Notes: generated by a model from the sequence alone, not told the origin. Positions 10,794 to 22,906 are shown, counted from the first letter of the stretch. The stretch is 64,000 nucleotides of DNA from Trichosporon coremiiforme (GCA_039545355.1 BCJJ01000016.1:682001-746000), one strand, 5' to 3'. A program made the numbers and translations.

Positions 10794-13700
10794 ATGGCGG
10801 TACACGATCACGACACAGACGACAAGCTCTACCCGCCCGACACCCATGAGCGCAAGGAGGACAAGGATCTGTCGGGCGGCGCCTCGACCGTGACGATCGG
10901 CAACGGCCCCGAGCCCGCGTACTCCGAGAAGCAGTCCGCTTCTCAGACGGACGATAAGGCTAAGCCGAAACGCACCCCGTTCTGGAAGAAGAGCAAGCCC
11001 AAGCAGCCAGACGACGATGAGCGCGACGCAGACGGCGAGAAGAAGAAGGTCGAGGCGGCCGTGAAGCCCGTCCCGCTGTGGCGGATGTTCCGGTTCGCGA
11101 CGCCCTTCGAGCTGTTCCTGAACGTCACCGGAGTTGTGCTCGCGATCGCCGTCGGTGCCGCCCAGCCGCTCATGACGCTCATCTTTGGCAAGTTGACCGT
11201 GTCGTTCACGGACTTTGGCTCGATCGCGGACGAGATCGGGCGCACGGGCACGACGCCCGAGCTGCTCTCCCGCCTCGATGCTGCCAAGCGCAAGCTCAAG
11301 CACGACGCGGGCATGAACGCTGTCTGGCTTGTGGTCATTGGCCTGGGCATCTTCGTGTGCAACTACACCTACATGCTGATCTGGAACTACACGTCTGAGA
11401 AGCAGGGCAAGCGCGTGCGCGCACAGTACCTTGCCGCCGTGCTCCGGCAGGAGGTGGCCTTCTTCGATGATGTCGGCAGTGGAGAGATCGCGGCCCGCAT
11501 CCAGAGCGACTGCCACCTTGTCCAGGTCGGTATTGGAGAGAAGGTCCCCATTGGCGTGCAGTACATCTCTACCTTTGTCGCCGGTTTCGTGATTGCCTAC
11601 GTCCGCTCGCCGCGCTTGGCTGGCGTGCTCACGGCCATCTTCCCCCCGATCCTGATCTCTGGCGGAATCAGTGAGTCACCCCCGACATCTTCCACGCTGA
11701 CGGCCAGTGGACTGGGCTCTCGAGCACTACACGACCAAGTCGCTCGGTGTCGTCAGCAAGTCCTCGACACTCGCCGAGGAGGTCTTCTCAAGTATCCGCA
11801 CTGTGCACGCCTTCTGCACGCAGTCCCGCCTCGGGGGCAAGTTCGACACGCTGATCGCGCAAGCACGCAAGAACGGAATCAAGAACAGCTTCTTCGACGG
11901 CGGCGCGCTCGCCTTCATGTTCTTCTCCGTCTTTGTGTCCTACGCCCTTGCCTTCTTCTACGGTGGCATCCTCCTCGTGCAGGGCAAGGCGGACGTGGGC
12001 ATCATCATCAACGTGCTGTTCAGTATCATCATTGGCTCCTTCTCGCTGTCCATGATCACGCCTGTCCTCCAGGCCGTTGCGCGCGGAAAGGCGGCCGCTG
12101 CCAAGGTGTTCGAGACTGTCGACCGGCCGTCCCTCATCGACTCGGAGGCTGACAGCGGCGATAAGCCCGAGACCGTTGTTGGCGAGTTCACGCTCTCAAA
12201 CGTTGATTTCCACTACCCCTCCCGCCCCTCGGTGCAGGTGCTCAAGCACTTCAGCGCGACCTTCCCTCCAGGTAAGACTGTCGCTCTCGTCGGCTCCAGT
12301 GGCAGCGGCAAGAGCACGATTGTGCAGCTGCTCGAGCGTTTCTACGACCCCGCCTCCGGTACCGTGACGCTCGACGGGCGCGACCTGCGCACCCTCAACG
12401 TGCGCTGGCTGCGTCAGCAGATCGGCTACGTGTCGCAGGAGCCTACCCTATTCGCAACGAGTGTCCGTGAGAACGTCGAGTTCGGCCTGATCGGATCGCC
12501 GTACGAAAACGCAAGCGACGAGGAACGCCTCGCCCTCGTGAAAGAGGCGTGCAAGCAAGCCAACGCGGACGGGTTCATCAACACCCTTCCCCTCGGGTAC
12601 GACACGAACGTCGGCGAGCGCGGCATGCTCCTCTCAGGCGGGCAGAAGCAGCGCGTCGCTATCGCGCGTGCGATCGTGTCCAACCCGCGCATCCTCCTGC
12701 TCGACGAAGCGACCAGCGCGCTCGATGGCGTGTCAGAGCGCGTCGTGCAGCGCGCCCTCGACAGCGCCGCCCAGGGCCGCACGACGGTGGTTATCGCCCA
12801 CCGCCTGGCGACGATCAAGGACGCGGACCAGATCCTCGTCATGGCGCATGGCGAAATTGTCGAGGCTGGCACGCACACCGAGCTCCTGGACCGCGAGGGC
12901 GTTTATGCCACCCTGGTGCAGAACCAGAAGTTGGCAGAGAGCGAGGCGGCCCAGAACCAGCCCGATGAGGACGAGGACGACGTCGTCGTTATGAAGGAAG
13001 CCGAGGAACGCCCAGAGCTCGAGAGGCAGAAGTCGCGTCTCTCCATCACGGACGAGGAGGGGACGCCCAGCCGCCAGGCGTTCTTCCGTTTGGCAAGGCG
13101 CGTGCTCGCACTCGGCAAGAACGAGCGGTGGTGGTACATTACCGGCTTCATTGGCGCCATCTGCTGCGGCATGGTCTTCCCCGCCATCGAGATCATCTTC
13201 GGCAAGGCTGTCGAGAAGTTCCAGCTCCCCGACCCACACCAGGTGCAGCACGAGCTTAACCGCCTCGCGCTCTGGTACTTCGTCACTGCGCTCATTGCTG
13301 GTATCTGTACTTTCTTCCAGTATGCGCCCTTCTCTGCTCTGGGCTGGAACATCTCGACCCGCATTCGCGAGCTCACCTTTGCGGCGCTCATGCGGCACGA
13401 CATTGCGTGGTTTGACTCGCAGAACGTGGGCTCCCTCACTGGCGCGCTCGCCGATGACCCGCAAAAGATCCAAGGCCTCTTCGGCATGACGCTCGGTCAG
13501 ATCACGCAGTCCGTCACCACCGTCATTGGAGGCGCGATCATTGGTCTCGCGTACGCGCCCCTCCTCGCTCTCATCGGCATCGCGTGCCTGCCCCTCATCA
13601 TTGGGTCGGGCTACATCCGCCTCAAGGTCGTGGAGCAGAAGGACCAGCGGACGAAGAAGTGGCACGCCGCCTCGGCTCAACAGGCCACAGAGGCTGCGTC

Positions 13701-14850
13701 CAACGTTCGCGTCGTGGCTTCTCTTACGCGCCAAGCCGCCATCCTCCGCGACTACGAACACGCCCTCGAGGGCCCTTACAACCTCAGCATCCGGACCGCC
13801 TGGGGTGCGCAGGCGCTCTACTCCGGCTCCCAGGCCATGAGCTACTTCGTGATTGCACTCGTGTTCTACGTCGGCGCGCTCTGGCTCGCAGACGGGCGAT
13901 ACGGCACAGCCGCCTTCTTCACTACGCTCGCTGCCACCGTGTTCTGCGCGATTCAGGCCGGCGACATGTTCCAGTACGTCCCCGACGCGTCCAAGGCAGC
14001 CGGCAGCGGGGCCAACGTCTTCAACATCCTCGACAACAAGCCGCACATCGATGCTCTTGACAGCGGAGGCGCCCAGCCTCCCGACCCCCCTCAGCCGGGG
14101 CACGTCAGGCTGCAAAACGTCAAATTCCGGTACCCTACCCGCCGCGACGTGCCTGTGCTCGAGGATCTGAGCATCGACGCCAAGCCGGGCCAGTACGTCG
14201 CCCTAGTCGGTCCCAGTGGCTGCGGGAAGAGTACGGCGATCCAGCTGCTCGAGCGGTTCTACGACCCCCTCTCAGGCAGCGTCCAGCTCGACGGCGTCGA
14301 CATCCGATCCCTCAACGTGGCCGCCTATCGCTCCCAAATCGCCCTGGTATCGCAGGAACCCACGCTCTACGCGGGCAGTATCCGCTTCAACATCCTACTC
14401 GGCTCTCCGACCCCGCAGTCCGTGACGGAAGAGCAACTTCGCCAAGCATGCGCCGATGCGCACATCCTCGAGTTCATCGAGGGCCTCCCAGACGGCTTTG
14501 ACACCGACGTAGGCGGGAAGGGCGCGCAGCTCTCCGGCGGCCAGAAACAGCGTATCGCCATCGCGCGTGCGCTGATTCGCAATCCCCGCATCCTACTGCT
14601 CGACGAGGCGACGGCGGCGCTCGACTCTGCCTCGGAACGCGCGGTCCAGGCCGCTCTAGACAATGCCCGGGAAGGCCGCACCGTGATTGCGATCGCGCAC
14701 CGACTCAGCACCATTCAGAACGCCGACTGTATCTATTACCTCGACAAGGGACGCGTGGCGGAGCAGGGCACGCATGACGAACTTATTGCCAGGAAGGGCA
14801 AGTATGCCGAACTCGTGCAGATTCAGAGCTTGACGCAGAGCGCGCTGTAA
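10794..14850 (+). CDS. full-length ABCB (MDR / P-glycoprotein type) transporter
   Basis: Plasma-membrane export pump of the MDR class, arranged (TMD-NBD) twice, driving efflux of hydrophobic compounds with ATP. Exons 10794-11670 and 11708-14850, joined by a 37-nt intron, give 1339 aa, the usual length for fungal Mdr1 proteins. A charged cytoplasmic N-terminus (about 95 residues) precedes TMD1. NBD1 has Walker A GSSGSGKST near residue 489, signature LSGGQKQR near 600 and Walker B ILLLDEATSALD. A charged linker follows (QNQPDEDEDDVVVM). NBD2 has GPSGCGKST near 1127, LSGGQKQR near 1233 and ILLLDEATAALD. Both ATP sites look intact. The substrate is unknown; azole or toxin efflux is known for the family but not shown here. 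Confidence 0.95.
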
Positions 14851-14935
14851 TACTACTATCATAGACTTAGACATATCTCTTTTATGCACTTTTCAGATCT
14901 CCAGACTGCACCGGGGACTCAGGCATGCGAAGCTG

Positions 14936-16142
14936 TTATTGAGGACGTCGAGGATCGTAGGGTTTGAACGGGGACACGTTGTGCTGATTGTCCGCTCGAT
15001 GCGGCGGTACGCGGAACGTTGCCCTGTAGGTGGCCCTCGCCTTGGTGGTCTCTTTTGCGGGCGCTCTGCAATGTGCCGCGTTGATCAGCAAGCTGGGTCT
15101 TGAGAGACGGCAAGGTCTGTCCAGGGATGCTAAACGCCTCGTCAGCGTCAGCTCCTCGGTTTTGAGGGCGCTCTCCGTGCGAGAAATAGCGTGTTCCAGC
15201 CTGACGCAGTGCTCAGTCTGCTTCCTATCCTTGTCGGCGGCGCTTTCCTTCATGTTCTCGCTCTCCTGTTCCTGGGCTGAACAGCGGTCAGCAAGCCGCC
15301 GCACGGCCGCATGGACGAGCTCGTTGTCGCGAGCGCGCGAAAGCTCGAGCTGTTCGCAGCCCTCGACCAATGTGCTTTTCATGGCCGTGGCATCTTCCTT
15401 GACGTCAACGAGTTGCTAATTTAGGGCAGTGCAACGAGCAGATAGTTCCTGCTGGAGCGGTCTCAGGAGCTTCGTTGGCGTGAGTGAGAGAGCCCTCAAG
15501 TTTGGCGCAACGATCTTCAAGCTCGATGTGCTTAGCCGCAGCAGCTTCACCGGCGCGCGCGAGTTCCGCTTCAAGCTCCGCACAGTTTTCCGCGGCCAGG
15601 ATAATATTGCGCTTGACCTCGGCGCAGCGCTTGCTGAGGTCGCTCTCGTTTCCAAGCAGGGTATCATACATCTGCTCAAGTTGATCTTTCTGAGTGACAT
15701 GCTGCAAGCTGAGGCGCGCAACGTCGCGCGGGTAATCCTTGTGCTTGTCGGCATGCAGCTTCTCAATAGTCTAAAACATGGCTATGTCTGCCCTATCTGC
15801 AAGTGCGCAGAATTGCTCCAATGCGGTGCACCGAGCGGTCAGCCGGGCGCACTGAAGCTCGGTGGCCGCCGCCGCCTGGGTGACATTTGTCAGGCGAGCA
15901 TCGATCTCAGCGCGGTACTGATTCATCGCTGCCGCCACTCCGGCCGCAACTGCCTCTTAAATCTTGGCCTCAAACTCCATGGTGAAAGTGGCCCAAAGGT
16001 CTTCCAGTGAATCGACGTTATCGCGTTGGCTACGCCGGCTGGAGGTGCGACCAGCCCAGCTGCCGGAAGTGCGGAGTTTCCCGGGTATGGCCTGTAGATG
16101 AGCAACAGTGCGGCGGTCAGACTCCAGCCTACGCTGGTACAA
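14936..16142 (-). pseudogene. broken coiled-coil family gene
   Basis: Minus-strand frames read as one Glu/Ala/Leu-rich coiled coil broken by stops. Reading from 16142, the frame passes an in-frame TAA at 15959-15957 and a TAG at 15773-15771. It continues as a clear coiled coil (QLEQMYDTLLG, ELEAELARAGE, LEDRCAKLEG) to a TGA at 15407-15405, then goes on one base out of frame (VKEDATAMKST, ENMKESAADKDRK, SALKTEELTLTRRL) to 14936. I see no introns with proper GT donors that remove these breaks. The style (short heptads and Cys-Ala-Glu motifs) matches the coiled-coil genes at 19.1-24.5 kb, so I read this as a dead paralogue. A gene with non-standard introns cannot be excluded. Confidence 0.6.
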
Positions 16143-17367
16143 ATTGTCTTCGCTGGACTGTCAATGTTGAGGGGTTTTGCTAGCAGTGCGAGTGCAAGAA
16201 TTCCCCGGAGACCTGGCTGGGCTGGCCGCGTTTCCCATCCTTGGCGCCCCAGCATCCGCAGGAGTCATCAACACAGCGGCAGCAGGCGCTGCAAGGGCGC
16301 CACGAGGAGGAAAGTCTTTTTAATAACATGCTCGGCTCATCCCGGTCCCGGCATACACAGGACGAGCAACAGCAGCAGCGTAAGCAGATTGCGCACCAGA
16401 AGCACATTGTTCTTTTGCGGAGCACCAGCTGCTTCCTGCACCGTTAACTAGAACGGTATCTGTTCCGCTTACCTGCGGATCTCTAGGGGGGTGGGCTTGG
16501 ACTAACAGGAGTGGCTGCCTTTTATACGTTGCGACACCTGACAATCAGTGCAACCGATGAGTCCTGACTCAGTTCCAGGTAACAGAGCGTATATGGCGTA
16601 TAGCGGGGGCCCCCTAGCTAGCGGTCCGACGGTATTTGCCCGTTGCTCACACGAGCGGTTGGCACTACTAGACGATCACGACACTCGCTCATTCCTCCGG
16701 ATCGCCGTCGCACCCAGATATGGCGAAATGACCAAGATCTAGAGTCCGTGCGCGAAGCGGATTGGTCGAAAAACGTCATTCGGACTGAATATTTCGAGAA
16801 GGCGTTATCAATGTTGTTCCTGTCAAGGCCGGCCAACAGGCCGCGCTATTGGGCACGGAGTGGAGTTCCGATCCGGACAGTCGCCCAGCCCACTTTAGCA
16901 TCAAGCATGGCTGAATTTAACTCGGAGTGTCTGAGCAGGAGGGACGCCGTGAGAATTGACATTGCTTATTCTGCGGTCTCAGAACGCGACGGACCCCTGC
17001 AACATGTCGCTAGCCTTCGTCTATCTCGCTGCTTTGCGTTTCTTGTTCAGTGCGCTGCCCGTCTGCTGACAGGAAAGCAGAACACGCTGTCTAGAACTTG
17101 GCAGGAACTCAGGGTTTTCCATCACAGCCGTCCTCCGAGTCGGGCCCGAGAGGCCTATCATCGGTGTCCAACGCTTTAACCGCATTGTAGACCGCTCAGG
17201 GCCGTTCTCGGGCTCCCTGATCAGGCGTCTGCCCGCCTGATCGCGCAATCGCGCAATCCGGCTACATGACAGTTTCAGATGTCAAAAGTTCAAACCGAGC
17301 TGATGTATAAAGATGCTGCGGCACTGGATGAAGAGGTGTCAGCCCCACCTTACACTAACTAGCAACA
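16143..17367. other. intergenic region
   Basis: About 1.2 kb without a supported gene. A 178-codon plus-strand frame (16643-17179) shows no domain, coiled coil or biased composition and is probably chance. Small 'tcgcgcaatc' repeats occur near 17240. Confidence 0.4.
17306..17312 (+). promoter_or_regulatory. TATA box of the MFS permease gene
   Basis: The element 'tataaag' lies 56-62 bp upstream of the ATG at 17368, with a short C/A-rich leader between. Confidence 0.65.
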
Positions 17368-18989
17368 ATGTCGAGAGAAGAGGACGTCGTTATCAAGGGA
17401 TCCGACGGAGTCGCGTCGGACGGCACTCAGTCTGTCGTCGAGGAGAAGAAGGGGCGTTTCTCGATGTCTATGGGTGAGTTCAGCCACACCACTGCCGAGA
17501 CTGACGCTCAGAACGCAAGCTCGTCTGGAAGCTCGACGCGTCGCTTCTGGTGTTCTCCGTTCTTGGTCTCGTTTGTCGGTATCTTGACCAGACCAATCTC
17601 AATGCCGCCTTCGTCAGTGGAATGAAGGAGGACCTGAACATGTACGGCCTTCAGCTCAACTACGCCACCACCTGCTGGGTCGTCGGCTACGTTATCGGCC
17701 AGATTCCTGGCAACATCATGTTGACGCGTTTTTCGCCTCACTATGTCGTTTTCGCGCTCGAGTTCGGATGGTCCCTCATGACCCTTTGCACGACCTGGAT
17801 CACGAACTATCAGCAGCTCTATGCCATCCGCTTTTTCGTCGGACTGTTCGAGGCGGCCTACTACCCCGGTCTCCACTACCTCATCGGATCGTGGTACTCC
17901 AAGAAGGAGCTCGGCAAGCGTGCCTCCCTGTTCCAGGGAGCCTGTGCTCTCGGCTCGCTGCTTTCTCTGGTTCTTCAGGGTGGTGTCCACACCACGCTGA
18001 ACGGCAAGCTCGGCCGCCCCGGCTGGAGGTGGATCTTCATCGTCGACGCCGTCATCAGTTTCCCGATCGCCATCGGAGCGTTCTGCATGCTTCCTGACCT
18101 TCCCGACGTCATCAAGCCGAACTGGATGTTCTCGCAGGAGGAGATCGACCTCGCCCGTGCCCGTCTCGCCTCGGAGGGACGAACCGGTATCTCCAAAGAC
18201 GCGTACACCTGGTCTGGCATCAAGAGCATCTTCTCGACGTGGCACATTTACATTTTCACCGCCGCGTACTCGCTTTACATTTTCATGCACAGTAAGCTCT
18301 TCACTCTGGTCTTGGCTGACATGCAGACGTCACCAACTCGATGTCGTTCTGGTTCAAGTACTCGCCTTCGCCCAAGTACACGGTCGAGCAGATCAACTAC
18401 TACCCCGCTGGTATTTTTGCTCTGCAGCTCGTCACCAGTCTGCTGTTCGGATGGATCGATGATGTCTTCCTCGGCTCGCGACGATGGCCGATGATCGTTA
18501 TGACGAACACCTGCCATCTGATCGTTTGCGCGCTTTTGGCGGCACTACCGACGTATGCGAACGGTACCACTGCCACCGGCCGCTGGGTTCTCTACTACCT
18601 TACGGGTATGATTGAGGTCGGAGCCGGTCTGATCTACGCGTGGGCTGCCACTGTCATTCACACCTCGAGCGAAAAGAGGAGTATCATTACCGCCACCTAC
18701 AACTCGGTGGCGTTCTCTTTCAACGCTTGGCTGCCTCGTGAGTAGATTGAATTGTATCAAGATTAGCCCTTGCTGACAACCAGTGCTTCTCTTCAAGCAG
18801 ACCGAACAGCCTACTGTGTTCAAGGGAAATGTCGCCACTTCCGTTGCTGCGGGATTGTTGAACATTTTCATTTTCCTCATTCTTTACCTGTCCAAGAGGG
18901 ACGAGAGGCGTGCTCAGCTGGCCGGCCAGATTACTCCAGACAGCGCGGAGGTCAAGGCTGAGGACGTCGAGGATGTCCCGAGGCATTAG
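17368..18989 (+). CDS. MFS permease, anion:cation symporter (Dal5/allantoate) type
   Basis: Plasma-membrane proton-coupled uptake carrier of the ACS group of the major facilitator superfamily. Known members carry allantoate, pantothenate, biotin, nicotinate or sulfur compounds, and the substrate here is not readable. Exons 17368-17473, 17512-18291, 18327-18737 and 18784-18989 total 1503 nt, i.e. 500 aa. The frame includes the family hallmarks DQTNLNAAF in the first helix region, FEAAYYPGLHYLIGSWY, KKELGKRASLFQ, and RPGWRWIFIVDAVISFPI after helix 6. About 12 hydrophobic segments are visible. All three introns have GTRAG donors and CTGAC branch sites. The gene sits inside the coiled-coil gene cluster but shares nothing with it. 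Confidence 0.9.
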
Positions 18990-19127
18990 GGGCGGAGTAT
19001 CAGTATTACACAATCATTTATAGATTATAGAGATAACAGTTTAGGTTAATAGGTATCATATTCATGTCATATTTACAGCACACTGCACGTACGCGGGCAA
19101 GCCATTGGTTATGGGAGCGACTCTGCC

Positions 19128-20363
19128 TCACTGAAGAGCCTCGCACCCGACTTTTCCAATACTGCGCTCCTCTCCAGCCACATCGCCCGCACCACCTGCG
19201 TTCGTGATATTTTCGCCGTCGTCGCCCTCCTCCCCCTCCCCCTCCGCCTCATTGGCCTTCACCTTCTCCGAATTCTCGACGACTGATCCGTTATTCAGCT
19301 CCGCTTTGCCCCTCTCGACGCCCTCCGCTTGCGCAGCGCGAGGCTTCTTTCGCTCGAGCCAGTCGAAGTAGCGCTGAGCGGTGTCCTCAGTTCTGAATGG
19401 GCTGAGACGCTCTACCTCCTGTAGGCTGGCCTGAAGGTCGTCGATCCCCGACGGCGTCAAGCGGCTGGCCTGCCCTTCGCTGAGAGCGAGGGTGGTAGCG
19501 ACGATGCGGGGGCCGTAAAAGTTCAAGAAAAACTCATACCTTCCAACGAGCTCCTGAATCTGGCTGTCAACGGAGGCAGCCGCGGAGGGAGCGCACTGGT
19601 TGGTCGCAAGGGAAGCAGTCACGGCGTCTACGTTCCGCTTCAGCTCCTCCAGCCTTGCCCGCAGCTCGTTGACCTTGCCCATGCGCTCTGAGCTGCTGGC
19701 CGCAACCCCATCTTCAAGCAACCTCAGACGCTCGCCGAGCGTCTGCTGTGCCCTCATGAGACTGACGTTGTTGTGTTCCGTACTGTCCGCCAATGTCTGC
19801 ACACGCTTGCGCAGCTGCCGTTGCCCCTTAACGGCTTTGTCGCACGCGACTTCATTGGCCAAGAGTCGGTCTGAACCCTCCTGATGGTCGTGTTTCAACT
19901 CGTCGTTGTTCACAACACAAGTTTTCTGACGGTTACACACTTGGGTCATGAGGGGCTCAGCAGCATTGAGGGACGTGCTGAACCTGACTTCGGCGGAGCT
20001 GACAACCTTATCAGCGTCGACGGCGGTGGAGGCAGAGTCGAGGCGGGCAAGCGCGGTCGTTAACTGGGTGGTGAGGGCCGCGATTTGGGCCGCCTGGGAG
20101 TCGGCGATTTCTTGCGTTTTGGCAAGCTGGCCCAACAAAGTTGCGCAGTGCTGTTCGTGGCGCTCCTCGGCAGTTGCAAGAGCGTGCGACAGGCGGTTGT
20201 CGACCTCCTCGTGACACTTGACCGTGGCCGCAGCGACGGCGACGGCAACTGAGTCGTCCAGTTTGTTGCCACAATCACGGACGAGTCCAGCCAAAAGCTT
20301 GGCGTACGCCGGTCGCGAGCTGGGGTTGTCGTTGCCAGAGGGCGTTCCAGCCTCAACTTGGGC
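19128..20363 (-). CDS. coiled-coil protein, local family member (5' end unresolved)
   Basis: Protein of unknown function. From an apparent acceptor at 20364 (ctgactttacag) the frame stays open for 411 codons. It has an Ala/Glu/Leu-rich coiled coil (AALTTQLTTALARL, LRARLEELKRNVD) and a C-terminal module shared with the genes at 20.7-24.5 kb: TLAL, then LQASLQEV, then AQRYFDWLER. An acidic tail (EAEGEGEEGDDGEN) follows. The first in-frame Met of this exon is far downstream, so a 5' exon is needed. The nearby ATG at 20418 does not connect in frame through any donor I can see. The gene therefore either starts further upstream (toward 20.5 kb) or has lost its start. Confidence 0.6.
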   Translation of the reverse strand, partial: AQVEAGTPSGNDNPSSRPAYAKLLAGLVRDCGNKLDDSVAVAVAAATVKCHEEVDNRLSHALATAEERHEQHCATLLGQLAKTQEIADSQAAQIAALTTQLTTALARLDSASTAVDADKVVSSAEVRFSTSLNAAEPLMTQVCNRQKTCVVNNDELKHDHQEGSDRLLANEVACDKAVKGQRQLRKRVQTLADSTEHNNVSLMRAQQTLGERLRLLEDGVAASSSERMGKVNELRARLEELKRNVDAVTASLATNQCAPSAAASVDSQIQELVGRYEFFLNFYGPRIVATTLALSEGQASRLTPSGIDDLQASLQEVERLSPFRTEDTAQRYFDWLERKKPRAAQAEGVERGKAELNNGSVVENSEKVKANEAEGEGEEGDDGENITNAGGAGDVAGEERSIGKVGCEALQ

Positions 20364-20674
20364 CTGTAAAGTCAGCTCACTACAACTGCTCTCGAGGACT
20401 CAAGATATCTTCACTCATTCTCTGATTCGGTGACTTGAAGGGTGGATGTGGGGAGTGAAGAGTAGATTCAGTCCATCATGAAGAAGCTTTAAGTATGCTG
20501 GTGTGCATGCGCGGTGTGCCGTTGCACTTGATACTTCCGCACCTTCGCACAGTCAGTGGTAACGAGCGGTATACAATTCAACGCGCAGCTCTCCCCCGTC
20601 AGTGGGTATCAAGCAAGCTCTGGATTACAAACAAGAGACTGCATAGCATCAGGTCGACTTTACAGTTCTACAGA

Positions 20675-21927
20675 TCACTCCTCCTCTTCAAGGGGGGTCC
20701 GTTCAAAGAGAATGGAAGCCCGGTCGTCCGGCCAAGTGCCGGTCGTGCTCCCGATTCTGCTTTCGGTGGGGACGGTTGGAGTACTAGGCATCTCCTCGAT
20801 GCTGCGGATACACTGCTGGGCCCCATTACGGAGAGTCCGGTTCTTGCTCTGAGAAGCGAGCTCCTCGAGACAATCCCTCAAGTTGTCTGCACGATTTTCC
20901 TTCCACGCTGCAGCGCAACCGGGCCTTCAGGAGTTGAGATCGGGGACGTCGCCGCCCAGGAGCACGAGCGTGAGGGCGACGAGCTTGATATGGCAGTGGT
21001 CGGCGAAATTCGACTGGAAGCGGAGCGAGCTCTGGCAGGCGGCGAGCGAGGAGCTCATAAGCTCCACTTCGGTCGTGAGCTTCTTCAAAGACTTGATAAC
21101 GTCCGAACAATACTCTCCGCACACTTCATTGGTGTCCTGCTCCTCCTGAGAGCTCTTGCTGTCCTGGCTGCTTTCGGAAGCACATTCCAATAGCCTGGAG
21201 CACTCGGCCTCCTCATCCTCAAGCTCGGCAACTTGTTCCCTGAGCTCGGTGACTCGAAGTTCCAAATGCTTGATACGCGTGTCCAGATCCCTGATGCTGT
21301 CCTGCACGACCACAAAGACATCGTTAGCCATCGAATTATGGCCGTTGAGCGCAACTGCAAGCCTTTCCTCCGCGGAGTGCTGCATCTTGCCGTTCTCCCC
21401 GGCACACTGCACCGTGTCCGTCGCCAAGTCACCCTCGATCGTCGCGCACCTGTCCTCCACACCAGCTACACGAAGCTCCATGGCAGCGACCAGATCGTCC
21501 TCAGCCTGGCGAGTAATCGCAACAGTGTTGTCGACATAGATCTGAAAGTGCTCAAGATCCTCAGGTATGGCAGCTTCGATATAAGCCTAGGAGCGCGTGT
21601 GCACTGCGGTCCGTTTCGCTCTGCTGTTTCATGGTGTCGCGGAGGGTTTGCACCTGCAGTGCGAGCTGCGCGTTGCTATCCTCCCATCGGTTGGTGTTCA
21701 TGGAGTTGACGTTCGTGCACTACAGCTGCAGCGTGCAGCTGTTTGTTGAAGTTGGCTGTCAACTCGGCCGTCGCTTCTGTTACGCCATCGGCAATCAACG
21801 CCCTGAGTGCGTCCCAGCCAGCCCTGAGGTCGCCGTCCACACCCTCAGACTCATTCTCCATTTGTTCTGACTGAGCCTCACTGTCCGCCTGAGAGCCTGC
21901 GAGTTCACTCACAAGACTGATCTTCAT
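20675..21927 (-). pseudogene. coiled-coil family member with premature stop before the C-terminal module
   Basis: The open frame begins at MKISLVSELAG (21927). It shifts frame twice between 21.7 and 21.5 kb; two plausible short introns there (donors GTAGTG and GTGCAA) could restore it. It then runs as coiled coil (IEAAIPEDLEHF, LELRVTELREQVAELEDEEAE) to a TGA at 20929-20927. Beyond that stop the same frame continues 67 codons to 20675. It contains LRDCLEELASQS, then RTLRNGAQQCIRSIEE, which aligns with the C-terminal module of the neighbours (LQASLQEV..RTEDTAQRYFDWLE). The stop thus truncates the conserved module. I call it a pseudogene, but a shortened working protein is possible. Confidence 0.6.
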
Positions 21928-22011
21928 GACGAATTGTCGAATGATCGCTTCGTGAAGATGAAGAAGGTCTTCTGATGTGTAGCACGATCTGCCCTACACT
22001 CCTGTGAGCTT

Positions 22012-22425
22012 ATGGTCTCTGATTCATACGGCAGACTGAACCCATGCGTACGCATCATCGTACCGTCGTCCTCAGGGACATTCTGCTTAGCTACGGCCGA
22101 CTTCCAAGACTCTCACGGGGAAAACTTTCGAACCAATACCACCAGGGAACGCACGACTTCCGGTAGTGGTCCTGAACCCACCACCAGTAGTCTGGCGAAG
22201 GCTGTGAATCTGCTTCGCCCCGTTCTCAACACCGAGGCTGCGGCAAGGAGGCAGCTTGTCATCACGACATACGGTCTGGCCCGCGATAACGACCGAGGGG
22301 AGCTGGGCAGACAGGACTAAGCCGCCATCACGGAGGAGCTGTATCGCGTTTCCGAGAATGCGAAGAACGTCGAAGCTGGTCAACGTGCAGCTGGCTATGC
22401 TGCATGGTTTGAGCAGAGGACCTAA
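22012..22425 (+). pseudogene. C-terminal fragment of the coiled-coil family
   Basis: A plus-strand frame with an in-frame TAA at 22318-22320 whose two halves together match the C-terminal module of the 22.9-24.5 kb gene. EAAARRQLVITTYGLARDND corresponds to the EATQRRKLLVKLTG..TLAFAND stretch. After the stop, AAITEELYRV then AAGYAAWFEQ corresponds to PAIKTWLDEL then AIHYSAWIAN. The upstream coiled-coil part is missing or unrecognisable. It is a decayed partial duplicate lying head to head with the pseudogene on its left. Confidence 0.6.
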
Positions 22426-22906
22426 GGACTTGAGGGCTAAGCTTAAACCGTAGGAGGGCAGTTGTGGTCTGTGTCCTCTTTGGATGTGAGGTTGTTATCA
22501 CTGTCGAACAACGTTACTGAGTACACGTTCCAATCGCGACCGTGCACTCTGACCGCTCAGCTGCCGCTCCGTCGCGTTTTCCGCTCCCACAGTCTTGTTC
22601 AACACCATACCTTGTATGCTTGATGCACAGCAGTCAGCAATATAACTCCTTTGGCATGGTAATACATCCGTGGATTCTCACAGTGCACCGCGGCTGATGC
22701 TCCCGTGAATGGAACACTATGGTGGCGCAGTGCTAGATTGGCCACCTGACTCATGACTCACTGCGTGTTCCACTTCCTCTTACAGGTCGTTTCTTCCGTT
22801 CCCACTGCGTTCACACTCTTGTATCTGCTCTATCTTCAATCATTTCCAGAAATCGACACATCCGCTTGCCCCGACTGAGCTGCTTTTCCTCTGCGTCTCT
22901 CCGGCA
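22426..22906. other. promoter region of the intact coiled-coil gene
   Basis: About 480 bp. An AT-containing 'aatataact' lies near 22640 and a pyrimidine-rich leader ('cttcctcttacaggtcgtttcttccg') precedes the ATG at 22907. No gene is seen. Confidence 0.4.

Noticed and set aside
12733..14115. 460-codon minus-strand frame in the ABC transporter
   Set aside because: Antisense of NBD1-TMD2-NBD2; no features of its own.
16643..17179. 178-codon plus-strand frame
   Set aside because: No coding-like composition, domain or promoter; probably chance in GC-rich DNA.
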